Assembly (NCBI RefSeq): GCF_000497445.1
Contig: NZ_CM002285.1
Coordinates: 6,690,719-6,754,718 of the forward strand
Direction: 5' to 3'
Length of the DNA: 64,000 nt
Source of the DNA: Streptomyces roseochromogenus subsp. oscitans DS 12.976
GTDB lineage: Bacteria; Actinomycetota; Actinomycetes; Streptomycetales; Streptomycetaceae
Shown here: positions 8,687 to 18,886 of the stretch, one piece after another
How the letters are laid out: each line of letters opens with the position of its first letter
Numbering within the stretch: position 1 is the first letter of the stretch
The notes under the pieces: generated by a model
What the model saw: only the letters and a program-made list of their open reading frames with translations
What the model was told of the DNA's origin: nothing
Databases searched by the model: none
Made by a program: the position numbers and the translations under genes

Positions 8687-9955
8687 ATGGAAGGCATCGC
8701 ACTCAGCTACGACCCAGCCGCACTGGAACGTTACGCCCCCGAGCCGGACAAACGCCCCGGCCGCACCGCCTTCCAACGCGACCGCGCCCGCATCCTCCAC
8801 TCCGCCGCCCTACGCCGCCTCGCGGGCAAAACACAGGTGGTCACCCCGGGAACCCGCAGCCAGGTCTGGGACGCCAGCCCCAGGACAAGGCTCACCCACT
8901 CCCTGGAGTGCGCCCAAGTCGGCCGGGAGCTGGGCGCGGCCCTCGGCTGTGACCCCGACCTCGTCGAAGCCGCCTGCCTGGCCCACGACCTCGGACACCC
9001 CCCTTTCGGCCACAACGGCGAACAGGCCCTGAACGCCTTCGCGGACGACTGCGGCGGCTTCGAGGGCAACGCCCAGTCCCTCAGACTCCTCACCCGCATC
9101 GAGCCCAAACGGTTCACCCCGGAGGGCTCCGTCGGCCTCAACCTCACCCGCGCCGCCCTCGACGCCGCCACCAAGTACCCCTGGCCGCGCGGCGCCCACC
9201 CCACCGACCCGGCTTCGCGCAAGTTCGGCGTCTACGAGGACGACCGCCCGGTGTTCGACTGGGTCAGAGCGCACGCCCCCGGCACCCGCACCTGCTTCGA
9301 GGCCCAGGTGATGGACTGGTCGGACGACGTGGCGTACTCGGTGCACGACGTCGAGGACGGCCTGCACGCCGGGCACATCGACCCCAACTGCCTGCACGCC
9401 GAGCCCGAGCGGCAGGAGGTGTTCCGGGTCGCCATCGGCCGGTACGTCCCCGCCGGCACCGACCCGGCCGAACTCTCCGCCGCCCTCGACCGGCTCCAGG
9501 ACGAGGAGTGGTGGCCGCACGGCTACGACGGCACGGCGGTCGCCCAGGCCCGCCTGAAGGACGCCACCAGTCAGCTCATCGGCCGGTTCTGCCTGGCCGC
9601 CGAGGGCGCCACACGCGCCGCGTACGGCAGCGGCCGGCTCACCCGCTACGGCGCCGAACTCGTCGTACCCCGCGAGGCCCGTATGGAGTGTGCCGTGCTG
9701 AAGGCGGTCGCGGACCGGTATGTGATGCAGCGCGCCGAGCAGGAACGGCTGCGCGCGGACCAGCGGGTGATCGTGGCGGAGCTGGCCGAGGCGCTGACCG
9801 CTCGCGCGCCGGACGGCCTCGACCCGCAGTTTCGGGCACTGTTCTACGGGGCAGGCGACGACCACACGCGCAAGCGGGTGATCGTCGACCAGATCGCCTC
9901 CCTCACCGACGCCTCCGCTCGCTCGCTCCACGCGAGACTTACGGGGCATATGTGA
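8687..9955 (+). CDS. dgt: Deoxyguanosinetriphosphate triphosphohydrolase
   Basis: The 422-residue product has the HD-domain metal site: His71 in RLTHSLE and His100-Asp101 in [13 protein letters not shown]. It hydrolyses dGTP (or dNTPs) to the nucleoside and tripolyphosphate, controlling dNTP pools. The chosen start, [16 protein letters not shown], is the conserved N-terminus. The ATG follows CGAGGA with almost no spacing, and a TACTGT-like -10 element sits about 8 nt upstream, so a leaderless transcript is possible. Being next to dnaG is the conserved actinobacterial arrangement. Confidence 0.93.
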   Translation: MEGIALSYDPAALERYAPEPDKRPGRTAFQRDRARILHSAALRRLAGKTQVVTPGTRSQVWDASPRTRLTHSLECAQVGRELGAALGCDPDLVEAACLAHDLGHPPFGHNGEQALNAFADDCGGFEGNAQSLRLLTRIEPKRFTPEGSVGLNLTRAALDAATKYPWPRGAHPTDPASRKFGVYEDDRPVFDWVRAHAPGTRTCFEAQVMDWSDDVAYSVHDVEDGLHAGHIDPNCLHAEPERQEVFRVAIGRYVPAGTDPAELSAALDRLQDEEWWPHGYDGTAVAQARLKDATSQLIGRFCLAAEGATRAAYGSGRLTRYGAELVVPREARMECAVLKAVADRYVMQRAEQERLRADQRVIVAELAEALTARAPDGLDPQFRALFYGAGDDHTRKRVIVDQIASLTDASARSLHARLTGHM

Positions 9956-10069
9956 GAGGAACGTGACCGGCGGTGGCCTGATCGGGTCACTCCCTCTTCC
10001 CGCAGCACGTCGCGTGCGGGACGCTCGCACAGGGCGGCATATGGCGGCACCCTTACGAGGAGGCATCAA

Positions 10070-11332
10070 GTGGTCGACGCGGATCAGACATTCGTCATCG
10101 TCGGGGGCGGTCTCGCTGGTGCGAAGGCGGCCGAGACGCTCCGCGCGGAGGGCTTCACCGGCCGGGTGATACTGATCAGTGACGAGCGCGACCACCCCTA
10201 TGAGCGCCCGCCGCTGTCCAAGGGCTACCTGCTCGGCAAGGAGGAGCGCGACAGCGTCTTCGTGCACGAGCCCGCCTGGTACGCGCAGAACGACATCGAA
10301 CTGCACCTCGGCCAGCCCGCCGTCGCGATCAACCGCGCCGACAAGACCGTCCGCCTCGGTGACGGCACCGTCATCCGCTACGACAAGCTGCTCCTCGCCA
10401 CCGGCGCCGAACCCCGTCGTCTCGACATCCCCGGCACCGGCCTGGCGGGCGTCCACCATCTGCGCCGGCTCGCGCACGCCGAGCGGCTCAAGGGCGTGCT
10501 GGCCTCCCTCGGCCGGGACAACGGGCATCTGGTGATCGCGGGCGCCGGCTGGATCGGCCTGGAGGTCGCGGCGGCGGCCCGCGAGTACGGCGCGGAGGTC
10601 ACGGTGATCGAGCCGTCGCCGACCCCGCTGCACCATGTGCTCGGCCCCGAGCTGGGCGGCGTCTTCGCCGAGCTGCACCGCGAGCACGGCGTCCGCTTCC
10701 AGTTCGGGCGGCGGCTCACCGAGATCGTCGGGCAGGACGGCATGGTCCTCGCGGTCCGCACCGACGACGGCGAGGAGCACCCGGCGCACGACGTCCTCGC
10801 GGCGATCGGCGCGGCGCCCCGCACGGCCCTGGCCGAGGCGGCGGGGCTGGCGGTCGTCGACCGGGCGGACGGGGGCGGCGTCGTGGTGGACGAGCAGCTG
10901 CGCACCTCCGACCCCGACATCTACGCGGCCGGTGACGTCGCCGCGTTCCCGCTGCCGCTCTTCGGCACCCGGATCCGCGTCGAACACTGGGCCAACGCCC
11001 TCAACGGCGGCCCGGCCGCCGCACGGTCGATGCTCGGCCAGGAGATCGCCTACGACCGCGTGCCCTACTTCTTCACCGACCAGTACGACCTGGGGATGGA
11101 GTACAGCGGCTGGGCGCCGCCGGGGTCGTACGACCAGGTGGTGATCCGCGGCGACGCCGGCAAGCGGGAGTTCATCGCGTTCTGGGTGGCGGAGGGACGC
11201 GTGCTGGCCGGGATGAACGTCAACGTGTGGGATGTCACAGACCGGATCCAGCAGCTGATCCGTTCCCAGGCCCAGGTGAACACGGAGGCCCTGGCCGACC
11301 CGCACGTCCCGCTGGACGGTCTGGCCTCCTGA
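10070..11332 (+). CDS. FAD/NAD(P)-dependent oxidoreductase, ferredoxin-reductase-like
   Basis: The 420-residue product starts at GTG after GAGGAGGC. Two dinucleotide-binding motifs are present: VIVGGGLAGAKAAE near residues 9-22 for FAD and IAGAGWIGLEVAAA near 155-168 for NAD(P)H. ATGAEPRRL and the C-terminal YAAGDVAAF are typical of class-I pyridine nucleotide reductases, and ERPPLSKGYLLG is typical of the rubredoxin/ferredoxin reductase (BphA4-like) subgroup. It probably passes electrons to a ferredoxin or a small redox partner. It lies between dgt and dnaG; the 114-nt gap before it suggests its own promoter. Confidence 0.87.
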   Translation: MVDADQTFVIVGGGLAGAKAAETLRAEGFTGRVILISDERDHPYERPPLSKGYLLGKEERDSVFVHEPAWYAQNDIELHLGQPAVAINRADKTVRLGDGTVIRYDKLLLATGAEPRRLDIPGTGLAGVHHLRRLAHAERLKGVLASLGRDNGHLVIAGAGWIGLEVAAAAREYGAEVTVIEPSPTPLHHVLGPELGGVFAELHREHGVRFQFGRRLTEIVGQDGMVLAVRTDDGEEHPAHDVLAAIGAAPRTALAEAAGLAVVDRADGGGVVVDEQLRTSDPDIYAAGDVAAFPLPLFGTRIRVEHWANALNGGPAAARSMLGQEIAYDRVPYFFTDQYDLGMEYSGWAPPGSYDQVVIRGDAGKREFIAFWVAEGRVLAGMNVNVWDVTDRIQQLIRSQAQVNTEALADPHVPLDGLAS

Positions 11333-11370
11333 GAGCCAGGTGTGTCGGTGCCGCCCCGTAGAATCACCTC

Positions 11371-13278
11371 GTGGCAGGACGGATCAACGACGAGGACGTG
11401 AAGGCGGTACGGGACGCGGTCCCGATCGACGCCGTGGTCTCCGAGTACCTCCAGCTGCGCAGCGCGGGCGGCGGCAATCTCAAGGGCCTCTGCCCCTTCC
11501 ACGACGAGAAATCGCCGTCCTTCCAGGTCAGCCCGAGCAAGGGACTCTTCCACTGCTTCGGCTGCCAGGAGGGCGGCGACACCATCACCTTCGTGATGAA
11601 GGTGGACCACCTCTCCTTCTCGGAGGCGGTCGAGCGCCTCGCCGCCCAGGCCGGCATCACGCTGCGCTACGAGGAGGGCGGGTACAACCCGGCGCACCAG
11701 CGCGGCGAGCGCATCCGCCTGGTCGAGGCGCACAAGATCGCCGCGCAGTGGTACGCCGAGCAGCTCGCCACCAGCCCCGAGGCCGAGACCGGCCGGCTCT
11801 TCCTCGCCGAGCGCGGCTTCGACCAGGCCGCCGCCGTCCACTTCGGCGTCGGCTACAGCCCGCAGGGCTGGGACCACCTCACCCGCTATCTGCGCGGCAA
11901 GGGCTTCACCGACAAGGAACTGCTCCTCTCCGGCATCTCCCAGGAGGGCCGCCGCGGCCCCATCGACCGCTTCCGTGGCCGCCTGATGTGGCCGATCCGG
12001 GACATCGGCGGCGAGGTCGTCGGCTTCGGCGCCCGCAAGCTGTACGAGGCGGACAACGGCCCGAAGTACCTGAACACACCCGAGACCCAGATCTACAGGA
12101 AGTCGCAGGTCCTGTACGGCATCGACCTGGCGAAGAAGGACATCGCCAAGGCCAGCCGGGCGGTGGTGGTCGAGGGCTACACGGACGTCATGGCCTGCCA
12201 TCTGGCCGGGGTGACGACGGCCATCGCGACCTGCGGTACGGCTTTCGGCGGCGACCACATCAAGATCCTGCGCCGCCTGCTGATGGACAACGGCTCGGCC
12301 CGCGTGATCTTCACCTTCGACGGCGACGCGGCCGGGCAGAAGGCCGCCCTGCGCGCCTTCGAGGACGACCAGAAGTTCGCCGCCGAGACCTATATCGCGA
12401 TCGCGCCGGACGGCATGGACCCGTGCGAACTGCGCCTCGCGAAGGGCGACGAGGCGGTGGCGGACCTGGCCGAACCCCGCACACCCCTCTTCGAGTTCGC
12501 ACTCCGCCAGATCGTGAGCCGCTACGACCTGGACACGCCCGCGGGCCGGGCGGGCGCCCTGGACGAGGCGGCGCCCATCGTCGCCCGCATCAAGAACAGC
12601 GGCGCCCAGCACGAGGTCGCCGTCGAACTGGCCGGCATGCTCGGCATCCTCGACACCCAGTTCGTGGTCCGCCGCGTGGCCCAGCTGGCCCGCTGGGCGA
12701 GGGACCGCGGCGGAAAGGCCCCGCAGGACCGCCCGCGCGGCGCGGAGCAGCAGTGGCCGGCGCCGACCGCCCGCCCAGCCTCCTCCGGCCCGGCCCTCAC
12801 CCTGCGCAACCCCGTCTACGCCGCCGAACGCGAACTGCTCAAACTCGCCCTGCAACGCCCTGAGTTGGTCTCCCCGGCCTTCGACGCCTACGGCCTGGAC
12901 GAGTTCACCGCTCCTCCCTATGCCGCCGTCCGCCAGACGGTCGCCGAGGCGGGCGGCGCCGAGTACGGCGTCCAGGACCCGCAGGAGTATCTGGTCCGGG
13001 TCCGCGAGGCCGCGCCCGACGACACCGTCCGCGCGATGGTCACCGAACTGGCCGTGGAGCCGATCCTGCGGCGCACGGTGGACGAGGTCTACGCCGGCAC
13101 GGTCCTGGTCCAGATCCGCCGTCGCGCCGTGGAACGCCGTATCCACGACATCCAGTCCCAGCTGACCCGCCTCGCCACGGGCGGCGACCCCGCCCAACTG
13201 TCCGCCGTTCAGAACGAGATGTGGATCCTCCAGCAGTACGACCAGGCGTTGCGGGAGCGGGGCGCGAAGGCGCTGTAG
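11371..13278 (+). CDS. dnaG: DNA primase
   Basis: The 635-residue product is a normal-length bacterial primase. The N-terminal CHC2 zinc finger uses Cys41, His44, Cys62 and Cys65 (LCPFHDEKSPS, FHCFGCQ). The RNA-polymerase core follows with a TOPRIM site: Glu268 in VVVEGYTDVM, and Asp317 and Asp319 in FTFDGDAAG. The C-terminal helicase-interacting region (about residues 480-635) is helical and ends in a QQYDQALRERG stretch. It makes RNA primers at the replication fork with DnaB. The start is GTG at 11,371, 38 nt after the oxidoreductase stop, so the two may be co-transcribed. Confidence 0.97.
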   Translation: MAGRINDEDVKAVRDAVPIDAVVSEYLQLRSAGGGNLKGLCPFHDEKSPSFQVSPSKGLFHCFGCQEGGDTITFVMKVDHLSFSEAVERLAAQAGITLRYEEGGYNPAHQRGERIRLVEAHKIAAQWYAEQLATSPEAETGRLFLAERGFDQAAAVHFGVGYSPQGWDHLTRYLRGKGFTDKELLLSGISQEGRRGPIDRFRGRLMWPIRDIGGEVVGFGARKLYEADNGPKYLNTPETQIYRKSQVLYGIDLAKKDIAKASRAVVVEGYTDVMACHLAGVTTAIATCGTAFGGDHIKILRRLLMDNGSARVIFTFDGDAAGQKAALRAFEDDQKFAAETYIAIAPDGMDPCELRLAKGDEAVADLAEPRTPLFEFALRQIVSRYDLDTPAGRAGALDEAAPIVARIKNSGAQHEVAVELAGMLGILDTQFVVRRVAQLARWARDRGGKAPQDRPRGAEQQWPAPTARPASSGPALTLRNPVYAAERELLKLALQRPELVSPAFDAYGLDEFTAPPYAAVRQTVAEAGGAEYGVQDPQEYLVRVREAAPDDTVRAMVTELAVEPILRRTVDEVYAGTVLVQIRRRAVERRIHDIQSQLTRLATGGDPAQLSAVQNEMWILQQYDQALRERGAKAL

Positions 13279-13294
13279 AGGCGCCTCCGCGGTG

Positions 13295-13663
13295 TCAGTC
13301 CTCCGGATACTGCGAGTCCGTGATGCCAAGGTGACGCAGGATCGCGTCGACCGACATCGTCAGGCTGTCCAGCTTCTCGGTGTGCTTGTCCTGCACCCGC
13401 GCCAGTTCGATCTGGCCGGTGAGGAGGACTCCCGCAGTCGTGCCGAGCTCCCTGAGCGTCTTGCCGTGCTCGATCTGTGTAGTCCGCAGAGCCTGGAGCA
13501 GCTGCATGTCCGCCCTGCGCTGCTCCTGAAGCGCGGCCACGTCCCGGTCGGAGTTCACAGCGAGATGCCTGGTGGCGGCCTGCTGTTCCACGACCTCGTC
13601 CACCCGCGCCTCCAGCGCCTCCAGGCGCCGCCGCAGCTCTTCCATCTCGCTCATGCCTTCCAT
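13295..13663 (-). CDS. Small coiled-coil protein of unknown function
   Basis: The product is about 122 residues if the start is MEGMSEMEELRRRLEAL; the frame is open further upstream but without a convincing ribosome binding site. It is predicted as one long helix with heptads: EMEELRRRLEALEARVDEV, then a middle segment with VQDKHTEKLDSL, ending in a short tail ITDSQYPED. No catalytic motif is visible. It is antisense to the flow of dnaG and the sigma-factor gene and ends 17 nt from the dnaG stop, so the genes converge. Similar short coiled-coil proteins occur widely in Streptomyces without known role. Confidence 0.6.
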   Translation of the reverse strand: MEGMSEMEELRRRLEALEARVDEVVEQQAATRHLAVNSDRDVAALQEQRRADMQLLQALRTTQIEHGKTLRELGTTAGVLLTGQIELARVQDKHTEKLDSLTMSVDAILRHLGITDSQYPED

Positions 13664-13938
13664 CCTGCCCCAAGTCGGTGCGGGCCAATGCCCGCATATG
13701 CCAGTCGGATGGTCCAACGAGCTGAGTAACCGACCGGTCACGGACTGGGCGCCACCTCCGGATCACCTACCGGTCACGGATCGGATGCAAAAAGTCACCG
13801 CAAGCCCCTCGTGGCGGGGATGTGTCGTACTCCACACTGGGGGCGGTGCCCGAGTCCGCGGAGCGCAGGCCGTCGACTCTCCACTCCCGAAACCGCTGCC
13901 GCACACCTTCAGCAGTGATCATCCTGGAGGTCGCCCCC

Positions 13939-15099
13939 GTGCAGACCCAGACCCTCACCCAGACCGACAGTGCCACCGGCGCCACCGCGGACGAGCCGGA
14001 CGCGGAGCCGGAAGTCCTCGTGGCCGTGCCCCCGCAGGGCCCCGCAGCCCGGCACCCGGAGACGGTGCCCGCCGAGCCGGCGGAACCGCCCGCGGAAGCG
14101 TTCACGGACGAGCCCGAGCAAGCCGGCGAACCACTGGAGGCCGCCGGGCTCGTCGAGACACCGATTGTGGCCCGGGTCGACACCGGCGGCCCCTCCGCCG
14201 ACCTGTTCCGCCAGTACCTGCGCGAGATCGGCCGCATCCCGCTGCTCACGGCCGCCGAGGAGGTCGAACTCGCCCGCCGGGTCGAGGCCGGCCTGTTCGC
14301 CGAGGAGAAGCTGAGCAACACCCCTGACCTGGAAGGCCAGTTGGCGCTCGATCTGGACCGGCTCGTCGTCATGGGGCGGATGGCCAAGCGGCGGCTCATC
14401 GAGGCCAATCTGCGGCTCGTCGTGTCCGTCGCCAAACGGTACGTCGGCCGCGGCCTGACCATGCTCGACCTGGTCCAGGAAGGCAACCTCGGGCTGATCC
14501 GGGCGGTCGAGAAGTTCGACTACGCCCGCGGCTACAAGTTCTCGACGTACGCCACCTGGTGGATCCGCCAGGCCATGTCCCGGGCCCTGGCCGACCAGGC
14601 CCGCACCATCCGCGTCCCGGTCCATGTGGTCGAGCTGATCAACCGGGTCGTGCGGGTGCAGCGGCGCATGCTCCAGGAACGGGGGTACGAGCCGACGCCC
14701 GACGAGGTCGCCGACCACCTCGACCTGGCGCCCGAGCGGGTCTCCGAGGTGCTGCGGCTGGCCCAGGAACCCGTCTCGCTGCACGCCCCGGTCGGCGAGG
14801 AGGATGACGTGGCCCTCGGTGACCTGATCGAGGACGGCGACGCGGCGAGCCCCGTCGAGTCCGCCGCGTTCCTCCTGCTCAGGGAGCATCTGGAGGCCGT
14901 CCTGTCCACGCTGGGGGAACGGGAGCGGAAAGTCGTCCAACTCCGGTACGGCCTCATCGACGGCCGCCCCCGCACCCTGGAGGAGATAGGCCGCCTCTTC
15001 GGCGTGACCCGGGAACGGATACGCCAGATCGAGTCGAAGACCCTCAACAAGCTTCGCGACCACGCCTTCGCAGACCAGCTGAGGGGCTATCTGGACTGA
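13939..15099 (+). CDS. hrdA: Principal-type RNA polymerase sigma factor (HrdA-like)
   Basis: The 386-residue product starts at GTG behind GGAGG at 13,926-13,930. An acidic, Pro-rich N-terminus of about 90 residues is followed by region 1.2 ([19 protein letters not shown]), region 2 with the -10-binding [19 protein letters not shown], region 3 and region 4 with the helix-turn-helix [20 protein letters not shown]. It lacks the very long N-terminus of the essential HrdB, so it fits HrdA, HrdC or HrdD. The neighbourhood with dnaG, a paired ABC exporter and an FGGY kinase matches my memory of the hrdA locus of S. coelicolor; the specific name is less certain than the family. Confidence 0.87.
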   Translation: MQTQTLTQTDSATGATADEPDAEPEVLVAVPPQGPAARHPETVPAEPAEPPAEAFTDEPEQAGEPLEAAGLVETPIVARVDTGGPSADLFRQYLREIGRIPLLTAAEEVELARRVEAGLFAEEKLSNTPDLEGQLALDLDRLVVMGRMAKRRLIEANLRLVVSVAKRYVGRGLTMLDLVQEGNLGLIRAVEKFDYARGYKFSTYATWWIRQAMSRALADQARTIRVPVHVVELINRVVRVQRRMLQERGYEPTPDEVADHLDLAPERVSEVLRLAQEPVSLHAPVGEEDDVALGDLIEDGDAASPVESAAFLLLREHLEAVLSTLGERERKVVQLRYGLIDGRPRTLEEIGRLFGVTRERIRQIESKTLNKLRDHAFADQLRGYLD

Positions 15100-15120
15100 G
15101 ACCCGGACCGAGGAGACGAT

Positions 15121-15144
15121 GGGGGCCGCCCGTCGGTGGCCCCC
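15121..15144. terminator. Hairpin between sigma factor and ABC genes
   Basis: GGGGGCCGCC and GGTGGCCCCC form a 10-bp stem with one G-T pair and a CGTC loop. It lies between two convergent genes, so it can end transcription from both sides. There is no strong T tract, as is common in Streptomyces. Confidence 0.6.
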
Positions 15145-15150
15145 GTCCGC

Positions 15151-17079
15151 CTAGTCCACCTCGGCCACAGCCTGCGCGAACTGGGCCTTGTAGAGCCGCG
15201 CGTACGCACCCTCCGCGGCCAACAGCTCGGCGTGCGCGCCCTGTTCCACGATCGACCCGTTCTCCATCACGAGAATCGTGTCCGCGTCCCGGATCGTCGA
15301 CAGCCGGTGCGCGATCACGAACGACGTCCGCCCCGCCGCCAGCTTGGCCATCGCCTTCTGGATCAGCACCTCGGTCCGGGTGTCGACCGAACTCGTCGCC
15401 TCGTCCAGCACCAGGATCGTAGGGTTGGACAGGAACGCCCGCGCGATGGTGATGAGCTGCTTCTCACCCGCGCTGACCCCCGTGCCCTCGTCGTCGATCA
15501 CGGTGTCGTACCCGTCGGGAAGCGTGCGGATGAACCGGTCGGCGTGCGCGGCCCGCGCTGCCTCCTCGATCTCCCCACGGGTGACCTCCCTGGACGCCCC
15601 GTACGCGATGTTCTCCGCGATCGTGCCGCCGAACAGCCAGGTGTCCTGCAGCACCATGCCGATCCCGGCCCGGAGTTCGTCCCGGGACATCCTGCGGATG
15701 TCCACGCCGTCCAGGGTGATCCGGCCGCCCGACACGTCGTAGAACCGCATCAGCAGGTTGACCAGCGTGGTCTTGCCCGCGCCGGTCGGGCCGACGATCG
15801 CCACCGTGTGACCGGGCTCCACCGCGAGCGAGAGGTCCTCGATCAGCGGCTTCTCGGGGTCGTACCGGAAGGACACATGCTCCAGGCGCACCCGCCCGCG
15901 CAGTTCGGCCGGCCGCTCGCCCGGCACCGGATCCGCCTCCTGCTCCTCCGCGTCCAGGAGTTCGAAGATCCGCTCGGCCGAGGCGACACCGGACTGCACC
16001 AGGTTCGCCATCGACGCGACCTGCGTCAGCGGCATCGAGAACTGCCGCGAGTACTGGATGAAGGCCTGCACGTCACCGATGGAGAGCGAACCGGAGGCGA
16101 CGCGCAGACCGCCGACGACCGCGACCAGCACGTAGTTGAGGTTCGACACGAACATCATCAGCGGCTGCATGACACCGCTGTTGAACTGCGCCTTGAACCC
16201 GGCCTCGTAGAGCGCCTCGTTCTGCTCGGCGAACTGCTTCGCCGACTCCTCCTGCCGGCCGAACACCTTCACCAGGGTGTGCCCGGTGTACATCTCCTCG
16301 ACGTGCGCGTTCAGCTTGCCGGTGGAGCGCCACTGCTGCACGAAGTGCGGCTGCGACCGCTTGCCGACCCGCGTGGCCACGACGTACGACAGCGGCACGG
16401 TGACCAGCGCGACCAGCGCCAGGATCCAGGAGACGTAGAACATCATCGCGAGCACGCCGATGATGGTCAGCAGCGAGTTGATCAGCTGGCCCATCGACTG
16501 CTGGAGGGTCTGCCCGATGTTGTCGATGTCGTTGGTCGCGCGGGAGAGCACCTCGCCGCGCTGGCGCTTGTCGAAGTACGACAGCGGCAGCCGCGACAGC
16601 TTCGCCTGCACGGACCCGCGCATCCGGAACATCGTGCGGTTCACGGACCGGTTGACCAGCCTGGTCGCCACCGCCATCAGCAGGCCGGCGACCAGGAACG
16701 TACAGAGCGCGAGCAACAGGACGTTCCCGACGGCACCGAAGTCGATGCCCTTGCCGGGCGTGAAGTCGGTGCTCTGCAGCATGTCCGCGACGGAGCCCCT
16801 GCCATGGGCCCGCATCTGGTCGAGGACCTGCTGCTTGGTGACCCCGGCCGGCATCTGCCGGCCGATGATGCCGGCGAAGACCAGGTCGGTCGCCTTGCCG
16901 AGGATCTTCGGGCCGATCACGTTCAGGGTCACGCTGACGACCACGCACAGCAGCAGGCCGTAGATCGTGAGCCGTTCCGGTTTGAAGAGGGAGACGAGCC
17001 GTTTGCCCGACCCCTTGAAGTCCATCGAGCGCTGGTCGGGGCCGCCCCCGGCCATCAGGCGTCCCATGGGCCCGGCCAT
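15151..17079 (-). CDS. ABC exporter, fused permease-ATPase subunit B
   Basis: The 642-residue product has an N-terminal six-helix exporter domain (about residues 35-350) and a C-terminal ATPase. Walker A is GPTGAGKTT, the signature is the variant VSAGEKQ, and Walker B is ILVLDEATSSVD with a normal catalytic Glu. The ATG overlaps the stop of the upstream ABC gene (TGATG), so translation is coupled and the two products almost certainly form a heterodimer. The substrate is unknown; such MdlAB-like pairs export drugs or lipids. The N-terminal 30 residues (MAGPMGRLMAGGGPDQ) are Gly-rich and poorly conserved. Confidence 0.92.
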   Translation of the reverse strand: MAGPMGRLMAGGGPDQRSMDFKGSGKRLVSLFKPERLTIYGLLLCVVVSVTLNVIGPKILGKATDLVFAGIIGRQMPAGVTKQQVLDQMRAHGRGSVADMLQSTDFTPGKGIDFGAVGNVLLLALCTFLVAGLLMAVATRLVNRSVNRTMFRMRGSVQAKLSRLPLSYFDKRQRGEVLSRATNDIDNIGQTLQQSMGQLINSLLTIIGVLAMMFYVSWILALVALVTVPLSYVVATRVGKRSQPHFVQQWRSTGKLNAHVEEMYTGHTLVKVFGRQEESAKQFAEQNEALYEAGFKAQFNSGVMQPLMMFVSNLNYVLVAVVGGLRVASGSLSIGDVQAFIQYSRQFSMPLTQVASMANLVQSGVASAERIFELLDAEEQEADPVPGERPAELRGRVRLEHVSFRYDPEKPLIEDLSLAVEPGHTVAIVGPTGAGKTTLVNLLMRFYDVSGGRITLDGVDIRRMSRDELRAGIGMVLQDTWLFGGTIAENIAYGASREVTRGEIEEAARAAHADRFIRTLPDGYDTVIDDEGTGVSAGEKQLITIARAFLSNPTILVLDEATSSVDTRTEVLIQKAMAKLAAGRTSFVIAHRLSTIRDADTILVMENGSIVEQGAHAELLAAEGAYARLYKAQFAQAVAEVD

Positions 17080-18812
17080 CAGGCAGCCTCCGCTTCCGTC
17101 AGCTGGGAGAGCACGATCTCCCGGTAGGTCTCGTTGCCCGCCATCAGCTCCCGGTGCCGGCCGGAGCCGACGACCCGGCCCTCGTCCAGCACGATGATCC
17201 GGTCGGCGTCCCGGATGGTCGCCACGCGCTGGGCGACGATGACGACGGTCGCCTCGGAGGTCTCCCGGCCGAGTGCCGCGCGCAGCGCCGCGTCGGTGGC
17301 GTAGTCGAGCGCGGAGAAGGAGTCGTCGAAGAGGTAAATCTCCGGGCGCTGCACCAGGGTGCGGGCGATGGCCAGCCGCTGGCGCTGGCCGCCCGAGACG
17401 TTCGTACCGCCCTGCGCGATCGGCGCGTCCAGGCCGCCCTCCAGCTTGCTCACGAAGTCCTTGGCCTGCGCCACCTCCAGCGCGTGCCACAGCTCCTCGT
17501 CGGTGGCGTCCGGGTTGCCGTAGCGCAGGTTGGTGGCGACGGTGCCCGCGAAGAGATACGGCTTCTGCGGCACCAGTCCGACCGTCTTCGCCAGCAGCTT
17601 CGGGTCGACTTCCTGGACGTCCACGCCGTCGACCAGGACCTCGCCCTCGGTGGCGTCGAACAGCCGCGGGACCAGCCCGAGCAGCGTCGACTTGCCGCTG
17701 CCGGTGGAGCCGATCACGGCGGTCGTCTCACCCGGCCGGGCCACCAGGTCGACGGCCTTCAGCACCGGCTCCTCGGCACCCGGATAGCGGAAGCCGGCGG
17801 CCCGGATCTCCAGATGACCGTGCCGGCGCAGCTCGACGACCGGCGCCGCCGGCGGCACCACGCTGGAATCGGTCCCGAGGACCTCCTCGATGCGCTCGGC
17901 ACACACCTCCGCGCGCGGCACCATCATGAACATGAAGGTGGCCATCATCACGGACATGACGATCTGCATCAGATAGGCGAGGAACGCGGTCAGGTCGCCG
18001 ATCGCCATCCCGCCGCTGTCGATGCGGTGCGCGCCGAACCACACCACCGCGATCGACGACAGGTTCACCACCGTCATGACGATCGGGAACATCAGCGCGA
18101 GCATCCGGCCGGTGGCCAGCTGCATCTCGGTCAGATCGGCGTTGGCCTTCCCGAACCGGCCCTGCTCGTACTCATCGCGGACGAAGGCGCGGATCACCCG
18201 GTTGCCGCTGATCTGCTCGCGCAGCACCCGGTTCACGGTGTCGAGGCGCACCTGCATCGACCGGAACAGCGGCCGCAGCCGGCGCACGATCAGCGTCACG
18301 GAGATACCGAGCACCGGCACGACCGCGACCAGCACACCGGACAGCGGCACGTCCAAGCCGAGCGCCATCACGATGCCGCCCACGCACATGATGGGCGCCG
18401 ACACCATCAGCGTGAACGTCATCAGGGCCAGCATCTGGACCTGCTGTACGTCGTTCGTCGTACGGGTGATGAGCGAGGGCGCCCCGAAGTGACCCACCTC
18501 ACGCGAGGAGAAGGACTGCACCCGGTCGAAGACGGCACCGCGTACGTCCCGGCCGAGCGCGGAGGCGGTCCGCGCGCCGTAGTACACGGCGCCGATGTTG
18601 CACACGACCTGCGCCAGCGAGATGCCGATCATCAGGGCGCCGAAGGACAGGATGTAACCCGTGTCACCCTTCACCACACCGTTGTCGATGATGTGCGCGT
18701 TCAGGGTGGGCAGGTAGAGGGTGGCGCAGGTCTGCAGGAACTGCAGCAGCACCAGCAAGGCTATGGGTTTCTTGTAGGGACGGAGATAGGTCCGCAGAAG
18801 TCGTATGAGCAC
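17079..18812 (-). CDS. ABC exporter, fused permease-ATPase subunit A
   Basis: The 577-residue product begins with the membrane domain (MLIRLLRTYLRPYKKPIALL) and ends with the ATPase: Walker A GSTGSGKST, a perfect signature NVSGGQRQR, and Walker B YLFDDSFSALD. In Walker B the catalytic Glu is replaced by Asp, so this subunit should contribute the degenerate ATP site of an asymmetric heterodimer. It is first in the two-gene operon. A 20-bp imperfect palindrome lies upstream at 18,887, a possible operator. Confidence 0.92.
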   Translation of the reverse strand: MLIRLLRTYLRPYKKPIALLVLLQFLQTCATLYLPTLNAHIIDNGVVKGDTGYILSFGALMIGISLAQVVCNIGAVYYGARTASALGRDVRGAVFDRVQSFSSREVGHFGAPSLITRTTNDVQQVQMLALMTFTLMVSAPIMCVGGIVMALGLDVPLSGVLVAVVPVLGISVTLIVRRLRPLFRSMQVRLDTVNRVLREQISGNRVIRAFVRDEYEQGRFGKANADLTEMQLATGRMLALMFPIVMTVVNLSSIAVVWFGAHRIDSGGMAIGDLTAFLAYLMQIVMSVMMATFMFMMVPRAEVCAERIEEVLGTDSSVVPPAAPVVELRRHGHLEIRAAGFRYPGAEEPVLKAVDLVARPGETTAVIGSTGSGKSTLLGLVPRLFDATEGEVLVDGVDVQEVDPKLLAKTVGLVPQKPYLFAGTVATNLRYGNPDATDEELWHALEVAQAKDFVSKLEGGLDAPIAQGGTNVSGGQRQRLAIARTLVQRPEIYLFDDSFSALDYATDAALRAALGRETSEATVVIVAQRVATIRDADRIIVLDEGRVVGSGRHRELMAGNETYREIVLSQLTEAEAA

Positions 18813-18886
18813 GCTACGTCTCTCGGGTTCGGCGACAGGGGCTGGTCGGTGTGCCCTTGGCCCCCATCGTCGGACACTCCACCCGC

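Noticed and set aside
8810-11305. Very long minus-strand open frame (over 800 codons) across dgt and the oxidoreductase
   Set aside because: It lies antisense to two well-supported genes and has no domain; long antisense frames are expected at this GC content.
11065-13329. 750-codon minus-strand open frame over dnaG
   Set aside because: It is the shadow of the primase gene, with no ribosome binding site and no recognisable motif.
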